NCBI GenBank assembly: GCA_038496675.1
Contig: CM076659.1
Location: 22,913,918 to 22,977,917, forward strand
Direction of reading: 5' to 3'
Length of the DNA stretch: 64,000 nucleotides
DNA from: Rachycentron canadum
Lineage: Eukaryota; Chordata; Actinopteri; Carangiformes; Rachycentridae
In this document: positions 22,390 to 34,600 of the stretch, piece by piece
How the letters are laid out: the number at the start of each line of letters is the position of its first letter
Numbering within the stretch: position 1 is the stretch's first letter
The notes under the pieces: generated by a model
The model's input: the letters and a program-made list of their open reading frames with translations, nothing else
Database searches by the model: none
Told to the model about the DNA's origin: nothing
Made by a program: the position numbers and the translations under genes

Positions 22390-22700
22390 CAGATTTTCTA
22401 GTTTCTATATCCTCCTGAGGGATCCTGAGATGTCTCCAGGCCAGAGGAGATGTATAATATCTCCAGCAAGTTCTGGGTCTACGCTGAGGCCTCCGACCAG
22501 CTGGACATTCCTGCAAGACCTCCAATCTGAGGTGCACAGGAGGATCCTAGTGAGATACCTGGCTCCTTCCAGCCACGGTTGAGTGATACACTGAGCTTGC
22601 TCCAGATGTTAGAGCTCCTAAGCCTGACTCTGAGGCTGAGCCCAGACACCCTGCAGAGGAAACTTTCAGCTGCTTGTGTCTCCTTCTTTCAGTCACCGTG
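22390..22700 (+). mobile_element. Teleost retroelement 3'-end fragment
   Basis: Contains motifs I recognise from a very common fish interspersed sequence: a GTTCTGGGTCTACGC block, then ACCTCCAATCTGAGG, then GAGCCCAGACACCCTGCAGA and AACTTTCAGCTGCTTGTGTC. The parent family is not certain. Confidence 0.45.
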
Positions 22701-22914
22701 ACACTGCATTAACCCCTCTATCAATCTCACACTCATCTTGAAATTCTTAAACTCCTTCACACCATCTGATGAATGTTAGCAATAGCTTTTAAATAGATGC
22801 ATTATTGACATCATTATTGATGTCCAATCACAGCATGACAGCACAACCATGGGTGGATTGTCACTGATATTACATTGCTGTGCCTCAAGTGTCATTCCTC
22901 TGTGATGTTACCCT

Positions 22915-23340
22915 CTGGTTTGTGAGCTGCTGTTTGTAATTTGGTCGTCGCCATCGTGTTTGAAACCAGAATGAACCATATTTGGTAAGGGTGGACCTGA
23001 GGAGGAGTGAGGGGTGGATCTGACCTGCTCTGTACTCTATCCTGATTGGGTGGTTCAGTCTGTTGCACAATAACCATGCCCCCTAATCCATCCCCTGCTT
23101 TATGGCCAATTTCCCTGTAAATGGACCATCATTTAAAAAATGAACATCATGTTGTATTGAAGACTTGAAACTAGAGACTGAGACCATAAACTCATTAGGA
23201 AAAACATTTACTGAGCTAATAAATCAAGGGAGAAGTAGGGACATTTTCCCATAGACTTCAATACAATCTGACTTCTTTAACAACCAGTGGAGTCGCCCCC
23301 TGCTGGTCATTACATACTATGTCCAATTTGTAGACAGACT
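22915..23340 (+). repeat. Dispersed repeat family A, copy 2
   Basis: Near full length. Landmarks in order are GTGAGCTGCTGTTTGTAATT, AACCATATTTGG, CTATCCTGATTGGGTGGTTC, TTTAAAAAATGAACATCATG, GAGACTGAGACCATAAACTC, AGGGAGAAGTAGGGACATTT and GTGGAGTCGCCCCCTG. Confidence 0.85.
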
Positions 23341-23344
23341 ACGT

Positions 23345-24089
23345 GTACTACATCCCACTCGGGGATGATTATGCTGCCTTACTGAACAGTCACTGAGACT
23401 GTTTGATTGTGTCAATGAAAATTGCTCAAATTATTCAGTTATTAAAGACAAGAAGTGAAAAAACTTAAGGTCTGTTTTGAAGACCACCAGTGTCCTGTCT
23501 GACTGGAGGTTGGATGCCCTTAACATTCACTTTCAGCTTGACTTTCCCTTTAGTTGTGACTCCACATACAAACATCTACACACTCTCTGACATGCACCAG
23601 ACTTTTCTAATCATTCCAACATGGAACCTGCTTCTAGTTTTTCGCAGTTCAGGCAGGAACAGTTTCTGGTCCTGTGTTTTGCACCCTGACTGTACCTGAG
23701 CTGGACTTTAAAGCTAACAGTGACTGGGCAGCAATGATCCACTGGACTGATCCACACTGAGAAGTTTTCTGTTTGTTTCTTCCCCTTTGTTCATGTGCTG
23801 ATTTGATGAACGCTCCGGACCACAGCCCACACTGAGTTAGCTCTGACACCCAGGATGGACGTATCATTTCACTTGTCACATTAGGTGACAGTCCAGCATT
23901 GACTGAGCTCCTCCCCCTGATCACAGTGTCCACATGTGGCTCTGTCTGTGCTGATTTCTAGAGAGGACATGGTAACTTCAGGTCACTGAGGGGGGGCCTC
24001 AGGCAGCCCAGCACCTCCGCCAGAGAGAAGCGCTTCCTGGTTCCTGCTGCCAGCGGTTTCCTGGACCCACGGGACTGGTCCTCATCAAG
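23345..24089. other. Intergenic or rasgrp3 3' UTR DNA
   Basis: No protein-coding exon recognised. If the terminal exon at 24090-24098 is used, much of this stretch on the minus strand would be rasgrp3 3' UTR. Confidence 0.4.
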
Positions 24090-24098
24090 TCAGCTGTC
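24090..24098 (-). CDS. rasgrp3: Candidate alternative last coding codons of rasgrp3
   Basis: A strong acceptor on the minus strand (TTGTTGTTCCTCTTCCTCTC then CAG) is followed by GAC AGC TGA. Spliced from a donor at 25044 (GAGAG|gtaaca, phase 0), it would end the protein in LRGEDS, similar to the acidic GEDG end I recall for human RASGRP3. The alternative is to read on to the stop at 25003. Confidence 0.4.
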   Translation of the reverse strand, partial: DS

Positions 24099-25002
24099 CT
24101 GGAGAGGAAGAGGAACAACAAAAAGTAATAAAATGTTAAGTACACTAATCGTTCTGTTACGTCTGCTAGTTCTGATTCTGGTTCTAATAGGCTCCTTATG
24201 TGTCTGGATCTGACTTCCTTGATCCTTTTTGTCACATGTTTGAGCCTCTTAAACATGTGACAACAAATATTGTCTAATGTTGAAGTACTTATTTTAACCC
24301 AAATCACCATCTTTTCCTCAATCTAACCAAGCCATTACCTTTATTATAGTAACCATGACAACCAAGTCCAGTATGGCTGTCACCATATGGGCATTATTTC
24401 AGGAGACATTCATATGGGCAGTATCAGAGGGTTGCTGGTGGGTTAGGTTGGGGGACTAGTTCAGGTTACGTACTGGTTAAACCTCAGTATCCTCTTATGT
24501 GATGATCTCCACAATAGAAGAATGGATATGACTGTAGATTAGACGGACTGCAGCTTTAAAGGTTTAGACACAGTGACTGGTCTAAGCCGTCTCTTAGTCT
24601 TAATGTAAACACCAGCATCAGTGGGACATTGGTAACTGCTCATTGTTTATCTAACCCAAAGCCATGCTCACACTGACCCCTTCAAACACTCCAGATCAAA
24701 TGATTTCTGCTATGAAAACTTGAATTGTACTGTAAACTGCTGTGCAGTGTTTCTGTGAGTGCTAAACCTTCAGCATGGATCTGTTACTCAGACTTCCTGA
24801 GCCTTACAGGACCTGAAAATCATCAGTGGTGTTGGCTCGGTTGTCATGGAGATGACACCATTCCTATATCCAGAGTGATAGCTCTGGAAATAGGTAAGTG
24901 GACCTTGAATTCTCATTATTTTGCCAAACCACTGTTGCCATTATTAAGAGGGTACATCCATTCTCATGTATCAATGACTGTCAGACTGATGTTGTGTCCA
25001 GA

Positions 25003-25418
25003 TTAATATATTTTATTGATGTGAAGCATCTCCTTCTCTGTTACCTCTCCTCTGAGCGTCATCCCGTTCTGTGCGAGCTCCCCTGAGACATCCATCGTCT
25101 TCTGAGACTCCACACAGCACCGTGAGGAAACTGCCTGGTGCTGCTCATTCTGGTTTTCCCAGAAAGCAAATCCTTTATTTTTAGATGTCTTTCTGTGAGT
25201 TCTGTATTTCATTTTGGGGAAGGTGTGGGAGCCACTATCTGTGGCCCCCCAGCTATGGTCAGACCACAAGGGCTCGGTCTGGGTGGCTTGGCTGGTGGTG
25301 GCCCTCTGCAGGCGGACTGAGATTCTCTGGGCTGAACCAGTCATCAGGGTGATGGACTGAGCGTCCAGAGCTGGACCTGCTGATGTGATGGCTGGGAACT
25401 CAAACACCTCGTCCTCAT
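25003..25418 (-). CDS. rasgrp3: rasgrp3 coding exon 15: C-terminal tail
   Basis: 416 nt including TAA. It encodes DEDEVFEFPAITSAGPALDA, ITLMTGSAQRISVRLQRATT and SGSHTFPKMK, all typical of RASGRP3. AATAAA (25012-25017, minus strand) overlaps the last codons, so the stop would sit almost at a polyadenylation signal. That oddity supports the alternative splice to 24098. Confidence 0.8.
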
Positions 25419-28400
25419 CTGAAGGAGTGAACACAGAAGATTACATAGTGAAAAGTTGATTGTAATGATGTTGGCAAAAATGTAATATGATAAATGAACA
25501 TGATCTATAAGTCTATAAGTGATCTTTTAAATATGAATATAATTTAAAAATAATAAAAGAAGAGCTAAAAACTGTGGGTTGGGTTCTGTCTGAGTGACAT
25601 TGGGTGTCAAATAAGAAGCAGCGCTAGCCTTCTACAATGGCTCAATACACTTAAGCAAACACAAGCAAGCGAGAAAAGGGAACTTTACTTTATAAGTTCA
25701 TGTATCAGAATGTGAAAAGTAAAATACGTTTTGAACAATGTGAGCATCATAATGGCTGACATACTGTATGGCTACTTTTGAGTACTTCTGTAACTGCATT
25801 GAACTTTATACTGTCTCTTCACATTCTGTTTTGTCCATGTGAATATGTTTTCAGTTTAAGCTTTGCTCTTGCTATATGGCTAAAGTTAACATAAACAGCT
25901 GTTTATTTAGCAGTCTAAAAGACACAAGTTTAGCATTCCAGAGGTGGAAAAAAAACACACAAACTCTGTTTTATTCTATTTTCTATCCCATCATTTCTTT
26001 AGTTAGCATGCTAACCTGCTAGCAGTTTAATCAGCCTTTTTCATCACTGTAGCCTCCAGTTGGTCCTGAAGAAACAGCTGCTACCTAGACTGCTATTTAG
26101 CAATAGCAAAAGAAATAGCTCCTTTAAGCTGAATTCAGGCTGGTGTACAAGCAATCGAGTCCTTGTTAAACTGTGTGAGCCTATACACATTCTACAGTTG
26201 TCTTAATGACAGCATCCTCAACATCTGGCAGCACTCAACCACTTTAGAAGCTCACACGTAACACATTAACTCTTGCAAAGTACCAGATACTTTGTTCAGC
26301 CTAATCGGTAACTATAAGTGAAAATGACCTTTACAAGCGGGCAGTGCAGGGCTGCTGGGCAGTGAGCTGTGAGTCAGTCTGGCGGGGGAAACACTGCCCA
26401 CAGAGCCGGAGCGGATTAGCTTCCTGCAGGCCAGAACCAGCAGCTCCCGACACTGCTTGTGACAGTTAACGCCACAGTCTGCAGGGAAAATACAGACATG
26501 TCAGTAAGCATCCAGGCTAAAGGTGCTCCAAGCTACAACAAACACAACTAACATCATCACACTTAGGAGCCTGTAGTAGCAAGGCAGCAAGGCTGAAAGG
26601 GTCAAAGTAATGAGCAGTGGATCACCTGACTTCCTGCTCAGGTAATTTAGATTGTTTCCACACAATGTAGCTCTCACTGGTCTGACATTTAGACTGGCAT
26701 AGTTATTACAATGCTTTGTTTATGTTGGTGCAACAGAATGAAACAGCCAGGTAATCCCAGACTGTAGGTACACCACAACTACCAAAACAGTCTAAATTCA
26801 AGGTCCATTTACTGGACCTTTTGACTTAATCACATGGTCTTTATGAGCTTCTCAGCCCACATGTCCTGCAGGTGCTCAGTAGAATCTACAGTAGTAAGAC
26901 CTCTGCTAGAGACTGTGTAATGCAGTCAAAAGCTCCAGAACAAGTAAACCTTTATGCTGACTGAGCTCATGACTTGAAATAAAGGCAGGAGGAAGGAGAG
27001 GCTTTGAACATTTGTAAGTAGTTGATTTAACTTTAAGAAATACTCAGGTAATGTTAAGGTTAAGAGTGTCAGAGAAGAATCCAATGAAACTTTACCTTTG
27101 CACTTGTAGCCCTGTTTGATGATTCCCCAGAGCTGCAGGTCCACACATGTGAGGACGCAGGTTCAGAAAATAACAAAGAAATACAAAACACATTAGATAG
27201 AGCACATTTCAACACATTTCAAAACAAACCTGATAAATAAAAACCTAATAAACATGAGGCAATCCTCCAAATCGTGCTCTGAGACTCTGTGAGGCCATCA
27301 GTTACACTACACTGTTCACTGTCAATGCTAGCAGGACAATTAAAGTAGCATAAACTGTTAGAGATACACACAAATCCAGCACAGTGTTCACAGAAGGTGG
27401 GCTTCAGGTAAGTCATCTCCTGGAAATTGTGGATGAATCCTGGTCCCATCTTACACTGGAGCAGTGGGTTAGCCCGGAGGAAGTATGCCATCATTTCATC
27501 CTTACTGATCAATCCATCTCTGAGAGGGAGGGAGATAAAGACAGAGAGGCGACCATCAGAAACAGAGAGGAGACAGTCATCAACATATAATAAAGGAGCA
27601 GACTCTTCCCTGAATCATCCCTCCAGTTGGTTCTTTGCACGGCAGCTTTCAACTTGTGATCACACCTAAACTCAAATATCTTACACGGGGCAAAAACAAA
27701 CCTCAACACTAACAGCAGTATACTTTGTGTTGGCATTTCTCCTTTTTGGAGTTTAATCCTTTCAGACTATAGCTGCAACTGTTTCTACATCAGCGGTATA
27801 GACAGGTTGTAAGAAATAAAACAATTTATTATTTATTTTACAAAAAAAGTATAGGGGGAGCTACATTGAAAGTGTGCTAAATTAGCTTCAAGCTAATATT
27901 AAAGTGGCTATAGTTTTCTCTTTCACTGAACATGTTCAGGGGATTGAGATGTTTGCTGGTCAAGAGCTTCAGGCTTCGTTTTCGATTGAAGAGGTTACCT
28001 CTGAACAGCTGCTTCTTCGGGACAGACTGATTGCTACAGTAGCTGTGCCTAGCTTCATCCTTCAGAAGATGTGTTCTATAAATGTGTGGCTCTTGGAAAC
28101 AAGAGGGGACATTCTGGCCTTACGGAGGATTTTGCTTTGCGTCACCAGCTGTGCCCACTGTTACCGATGTGGCTGCAAAGCAGGGCTCCTGTCACCTACT
28201 AACACCTGCATTTTTCCACAAAAACTTGAGGCTTTAGGGCGCTTCGAGTATTTAGAACACGTACCACATGGGCACACAGGAATTACCAGATTTGACAGCA
28301 GGGCCCTTGACTGCACGTCAAACCCCACTCTCTCTCCAGCATTTCCTGTCTCTCTGCAATTTCCTTAGCAAAAAATAATGGCATAAAAAGGTCCCCAAAA

Positions 28401-31400
28401 ACAAAACTGAGATGAAACACAGTACTTATTGTCATGGTCCCACTGCTCCCTGGGTTGTTTCTGTTTTGTTGTTTTCTCCCTGTCCTCCCTCCCTCTCCGC
28501 CCCTCCCTCTCTCTCTGGTGTTGGAGACGTGTCCTGTCATTCTGCTCACCTGGTCCCCTGGCAAAACCTGCAACCCACACATAGTGGTACACACTTTCTT
28601 GCCCCTCAGTCACTGATTTGAAGAGTTATTTTGTGCCTGATTCCAGTGTTTATCTCCTGTTCTTCCCAGTGATCCTCGTACCTGAAGACCAGTCCTCACC
28701 TCAACCATACCCAGCTCTCCAGCTGGGACCCCCCTTCCCCACCTTCACTCCCCTTTTTGGACTCTATTACACCTTTTTGAACCTGTTTCCCTGAGTCTGT
28801 GTCTGCTTCTGGGTCTACCGCTTCCTTCCTGTGCAATGGATCTTAGGATAGGTTGGGCATTGAGGGGTCCACCCTTTGGATCCTTTGATGCCCAGGAAAA
28901 GGACACATTTAAAAAGAGCCTCTGAATGATGAGACTGGGACACAGCTAGTCTTTCATTTCACAATGTGACGGGACAGTGCAACCAGACAGGGGCTAGCTG
29001 GTTAGCATGCTATCTTTAGTAGAGGAAAGATTTGAAGAGAGCTGTTGGTCATTAAAGGAAGTGAGTTTGATGCTGAACTCATGTTTCTTCTAGACTGTTA
29101 GGTAAACAGCTGTTAATGCTAATGTTATCTATGCTAACTAACACTAGCTAAACATACGTATAGTGCCTTTAATTTTGAATAGCTACAGCAAGGCTTTTTT
29201 ATTCAAAGTAAAATACGGCACATTACACTGCAAGCTACATAGAAACACTAGTTTACAAAACTGAAAGTTAGCAGACATCCACTATTAAAGTCACAAACAA
29301 CTACTCCCATTATTTGTGGTGAAGGTTATAACACAACTAAACAAATAAATGTGGTTACCAGAGGCTCCTGAATGTGTGCTACAGAGAGACTCACTGCTTC
29401 CACCTGGAAATGTTGTTGTGATTTTGTTTTGGGGTGTTATGTGATTGATGAATTGTTATGTGATCACACTCACTGATCTTTGTCCAGAACGCAGAACGAG
29501 TCCAGAAATGGAAAGTTAGCAGCAATGCTCTCAAAGTCCTCTTGAGAAATGTAGCCATCGTGGTCGTGGTCATAATTCCTGAACACAGACTTCCCAAAGC
29601 CAGACAGGAAACAGATTACTCCAACAACATTTGATACACACAGCAGCATGTTCCTTTTTCTGTGGGCGTAATTTGAGACAGGATGCTATCTACTCACATC
29701 CACCACCTTCCTGATGTGTTTATTCACAACAGATGGGTCTGGTTTGGTGGTGACACCTGAGGCCCAGTCCAGTGGGGCCAAGGGCTTGTTGGGAGTCGTT
29801 GGAGAGGTAGGCTATGACAAAGGACACACATACACTTAGGCTACTCATACCTCCACAGTGCAAAATGACAGCACAGGTAAAATCTCTATGGTATGACATA
29901 TTATGGTACAGTGCCAAACTCTCTTTAGCTGGTGAAAACCTTCCAACATAAAAACCTTCCAACGTAAACTTGAAGTCTGTCAAACCGCATTGTAAAATAT
30001 AAATAAACAGCTGAAACTTACCAATGATTTGGGGTTACGGGGTTCCCTTAGCAACGACAGCTCATAAATCTCATCTTCTGTGTAATAAATGTCCAAAGAA
30101 AGCTGAAAATACAGAGATTTTGGATAGAATTATTTCGAAAATCATTCTGTAATAGATAGTGGTATACTTTCAAGAATAAGTTGAATTTTAGAATTTAGAA
30201 AGGAATTTAAATTTTTTCAGTTTCTATTTTTTGTTAAAGGTCCCGGGGACTTGCCTGCTCAGAGCATATGGCCACATGTGGTGTACACCTTGACCACTCT
30301 GCTATCAGGTCACCATGTACTCTGTTTTTAAATTTGCATTAAGCAGGTTAAGGGAAACACACCTACAGAAACTTGGTGGTTAGGTCCCAGAGACCTCTTC
30401 TAGATGATGAAAAAACTGACTCCTGGTTTGCAAACTCTACATATTATACTCACTTATCCAACAATATGTATAATTTCATACCAATGTTTCCTTCTTGCAT
30501 TTGACCCCTCACCGTTAGCAGGTAGATGAGGTCCATGTTGGGCTCCACTTGCGCTGCTGCACTCTGCAGCGACACCAGCTCATTGAAGGTCATGTAGAGC
30601 TGATTCATCTTCACCAGGTTCACCTTGTTGCTGTCGTCAACCCAGTCAGGGAAGACCACATGGACGGCAATCAGGTCCTTGAGGTGCACACCCAGAATGG
30701 GGATTTTAAAGCCGTGGCACTCGCTGAAGGCCTTCCTATAGCAGGAGTAGTTGTTGCTGGAGGACACCAGCTCTGTCATCTCACTCCATATCTGAAGCAG
30801 GGGAGGGGAGACTGGGGTAAGAATGATGATCCAGACACACATTTCATGAGTGCAGAGTGCTCCCTTCCTGTGGACCAGTAGAGTTTTCGATTTCCATGTG
30901 TAAGCAAGCACATCAGATATGCAAAAGTGTCTTGGTGTTTTAGTGCAAAGTCACAGTCACAAGCAGGAGGGCGATAGTAGAGTCATCTGGACAATTATGG
31001 AGAAACACATTTGCCTCAAACTAAATGAAATCTGGAGTTCAGTCAATTCAGTTCAGCCTACTGCGATTAGAGTATCTGACAGGAAGGTAAATCTGAGTGT
31101 CATCGTCATAGCAATGGAAGAGATACCTTGTCTTGTGATTATTGCCAGAGGGGAGGTACAGGAAAAACAAATTTGGTCCCATAAGGGACGCCATACATAA
31201 GACATGACATAAGGCCATTCATGAAGACATAGAACATCTTGTCTGTCAGGTAAGAAGAGAGCCATTGATATCCCTGCAGAGTGCCTTAGTCAGTCTAAAA
31301 GGAAGCCCAGATCAGCTTTGTCCGAGGACAAATTCTTTGTCCAAAGAATGAACACATCCCATCATCTGCAGCCTTTACTTGGTTATTTTAGTGCTGTGTT

Positions 31401-31623
31401 GCCTTTCTCGAAAAGGTTGCTGTGTCTGTCAGTTTTAATATTAATAGACAGTGACTCCTCCAGGTAGCATCAGATTTTTCTAATTAGGATTATTGCTGTC
31501 ACAGTGTCAGATTATCACTATGTGATGATTGTGGTCAGGACATTATACATATTTTATAAACAGCATATATTACTGCTGGATCTCTTACAACCACATTATC
31601 TTTATTTTCTTCTTATGCAGTAG

Positions 31624-31675
<52 letters not shown>

Positions 31676-34600
31676 AAGGACTGTGTTCTCTCACCTTCAC
31701 AACTTCTGGAGCCAGATACAAGTGAGTCTCCTTAAGGCGAGATATGGCGCTGTGGCTCAGCCCCCCCACAACCGCCATCAGCGTGTTGAAGTTCTGCAGC
31801 TGGAGGAGTTTCTATGGAGACACAGCAACTTTTTTTCTTCAGTTCTGTTGATCTGATCAACCATATTTCCTGTCTTGTCTTGTCCCAAAGCCCAGTGAGG
31901 TGAGTGAGACGTCATCAGCCCACCAAGACATTCTATTGTGGGGGAAGTCCACCCCACTGATTTATGAAGAAGTTATCAAGTTTCAACTTTTAACAACACA
32001 AATGTTATATCTTTAAAACATGACAAGTTTGTAATGTCATAATAACATAAAAAATATATTATTATAACATGAAAATTTTGTATCAGTGGAAAATAGATTT
32101 TAGTCTCACGTGACCACACAACTCACACATTGAGATCAGGTCATGTGACACAAAAACATGGCAAACACAGCTCCACTGAAGGCACAGACCTGATGGCAGG
32201 ATTTCAGATTTTTATGAAAACAAATTTTATGAAATTTTATGAAGACAGAAAAGACTAAAGTAAAGCCATGTGTGAGAAGATGAAGTTGTGTGTAGCCACT
32301 GCACTGGACGCTATAGTTTTCATTTGGAGAAAAAAATGAAACACTGTAGTTCTGGTGTTTTGTAAATGTGAAAGAAGTTGCCAGGAGGTGAAGAGAAAAT
32401 AAATCTAAAGGATAAAAATATTCTTTTATTCTTTATTTTCTCCTCACCTCCTGGCAACATTGTGTGCAGCCCTTGTTTTATTTTGTTTTAGGTATTTCAA
32501 GTGAGTCCACGGCTACAAGACTTTACTTTTGCATTTGTCTGGATGAATAGAGCTGTGGGCAGGAGGAGTCATTTCTGACCAGGACATGTCCTTTGTCCCT
32601 CACATTAAACAAGTCTCTAGAACAGCCTTCTTCACCTGCACTATATTGTGAAAATTAGAAACATCCTGTCTCAAAAGAATGCAGAAAAACTAGTCAATAC
32701 ATTTGTTTCCTCCAGACTGGACGACTGTAAATCACTATTATCAGGATGTCCCAATAATTTAAGTGAAAAGCTTCAGTTGATTCAAAACTGACAGGAAGTA
32801 GAAAAAGAGATCACATTTCTCCTGTGTTAGCTTCTCTGCACTGACTCCATTGTATCTCAAATTGTACCAGTAGTTCACTTCACTAGTCACTTCAGTAGTT
32901 CACTCCAAAATGGAGGTTTACTTACATTTATATTTCACTACTACATGTCATTAACTGTCATTAACTTTGTGTCTTCTCTCTCCTGTTCTTTTCCCTTCTG
33001 TCCTCTCTCTCCATGTCCTCATTCTGCAGGTACTGAATCACAGCTGTCCCCGTGTTCCTGCTCAGCACCTGCTGCTGCAATATTTATTATTAGTTTTTTA
33101 TTATTAGTATTTAGTATTATTAAGGACTGTGTTTGGGGGTGAGGGGGTCCACAATGGATGTGCAGGCATGCTATCTCTGGACGAAGTTCCTGCATGTCCC
33201 TGAGCAGGACACTGAACCCTGGTTGCCCCTGATGGTCAGACCAGTGCCTTGTCTGGCTCCACCATTAGTGTGAATATGTGATGAAGCACTTTGTTTCTAT
33301 AGTAAAGAGCTATATAAATCCAGCCCATTCAACCACCTGCACCCTCACTGTCTTACCTGAGCCACATGGATGTATTTAGTGATGACATCTGCTCGGGTCT
33401 GAGGGGTGAGCTTGCTGAGCACCATGAGTTGGACCCACTGTGAAACCCCATTGAACAGAGCAATTGAGCGCTCCAGGGTCGGGTTGTCCACCAGGTATCC
33501 ATGGATCACATAGCTCTGGTAATCAGTGAACTGGGGACGAGAGGAAAAATCAGGCATCACAGTCCTGAAGATTAAGGCCCCTAAAGCCTGCTAACAACAG
33601 TAAGGTAGCACAAGATCATTCCTGACCATTTCCTTTTCTATGTGATTTAACAAGTGATATTTCAGATGACAGTGGTACAGTCATCCAAAATGACTCTGGA
33701 GCTTTTTACATTGTACATTTTACCACCTTTACATTGTTCTATGCAAAGTTGATATTTTTACAATGAGAGTGGAAGTTACTCATTTTGTGGGACAGATTTT
33801 TGCAAATTCCAAGGTCTCTTCTGCACAGCTGGAAATCTGCCGTGATGATGGCACCTTAGTCTGTCTATAAAAGTGGACGTAGACTCTGGATCTGTAAAGT
33901 GAAGCAAATTCTGAAGAGCCTTAAACCTTCATTCTGTCTAATGACCATCAGGGGGCGACTCCACTGGTTGTTAAAGAAGTCAGATTGTGTTGAAGTCTAT
34001 GGGAAAATGTCCCTACTTCTCCCCTGATTTATTAGCTCAGTAAATGTTTTCCTAATGAGTTTATGGTCTCAGTCTCTTAAAAACAGCAGCTAACAAACCA
34101 ATGGATGTACAGTGGGGTGGCACTTGTAAATTCACTTGTAGTTTTTAAATATCTTGTATCTTTAAATGTCAGTCTGTGACTCTTTGTTGGAGAAGATGAG
34201 GACTAAAGTGTAGCAGCAGCTCTTAAGGCTTTATTGACAAAATTGTACACGTGTACTCATGTACATTGTACATGAACATGTACCCATGTCAATAAAGCCC
34301 TTACTGTGATCCTCTTGCTGTTGTTGTTACCACTCAACCACCTGGACAGTGTAAACACCCAGAGGGCAGCGAGCTTCACCGCAGGTGTTCAGCTTCCCAT
34401 CAGGAAGGCTGTTATCAGAGCTGCACACAGTTCAGACTCAGAGTCTGTTTGACTGTTGATTACACATCACCATTGTGTAACCAAATGTAACCTCTGAGTT
34501 TTATTCTTTATGAATTCAACCTTTAAGAAGGACACTGCATTAATATAATGAAATGGAATAAAATATGTCAAACAAATATTAATATCTGATTTAAATATGA

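Noticed and set aside
23999..24310. 103-codon minus-strand open frame as a gene
   Set aside because: It crosses a likely splice acceptor and shows no domain. At most its first nine bases may be the last rasgrp3 codons.
27904..28368. 154-codon open frame in a rasgrp3 intron
   Set aside because: It overlaps a repeated block shared with 56540-56745, lies on the opposite strand of the gene, and shows no known domain.
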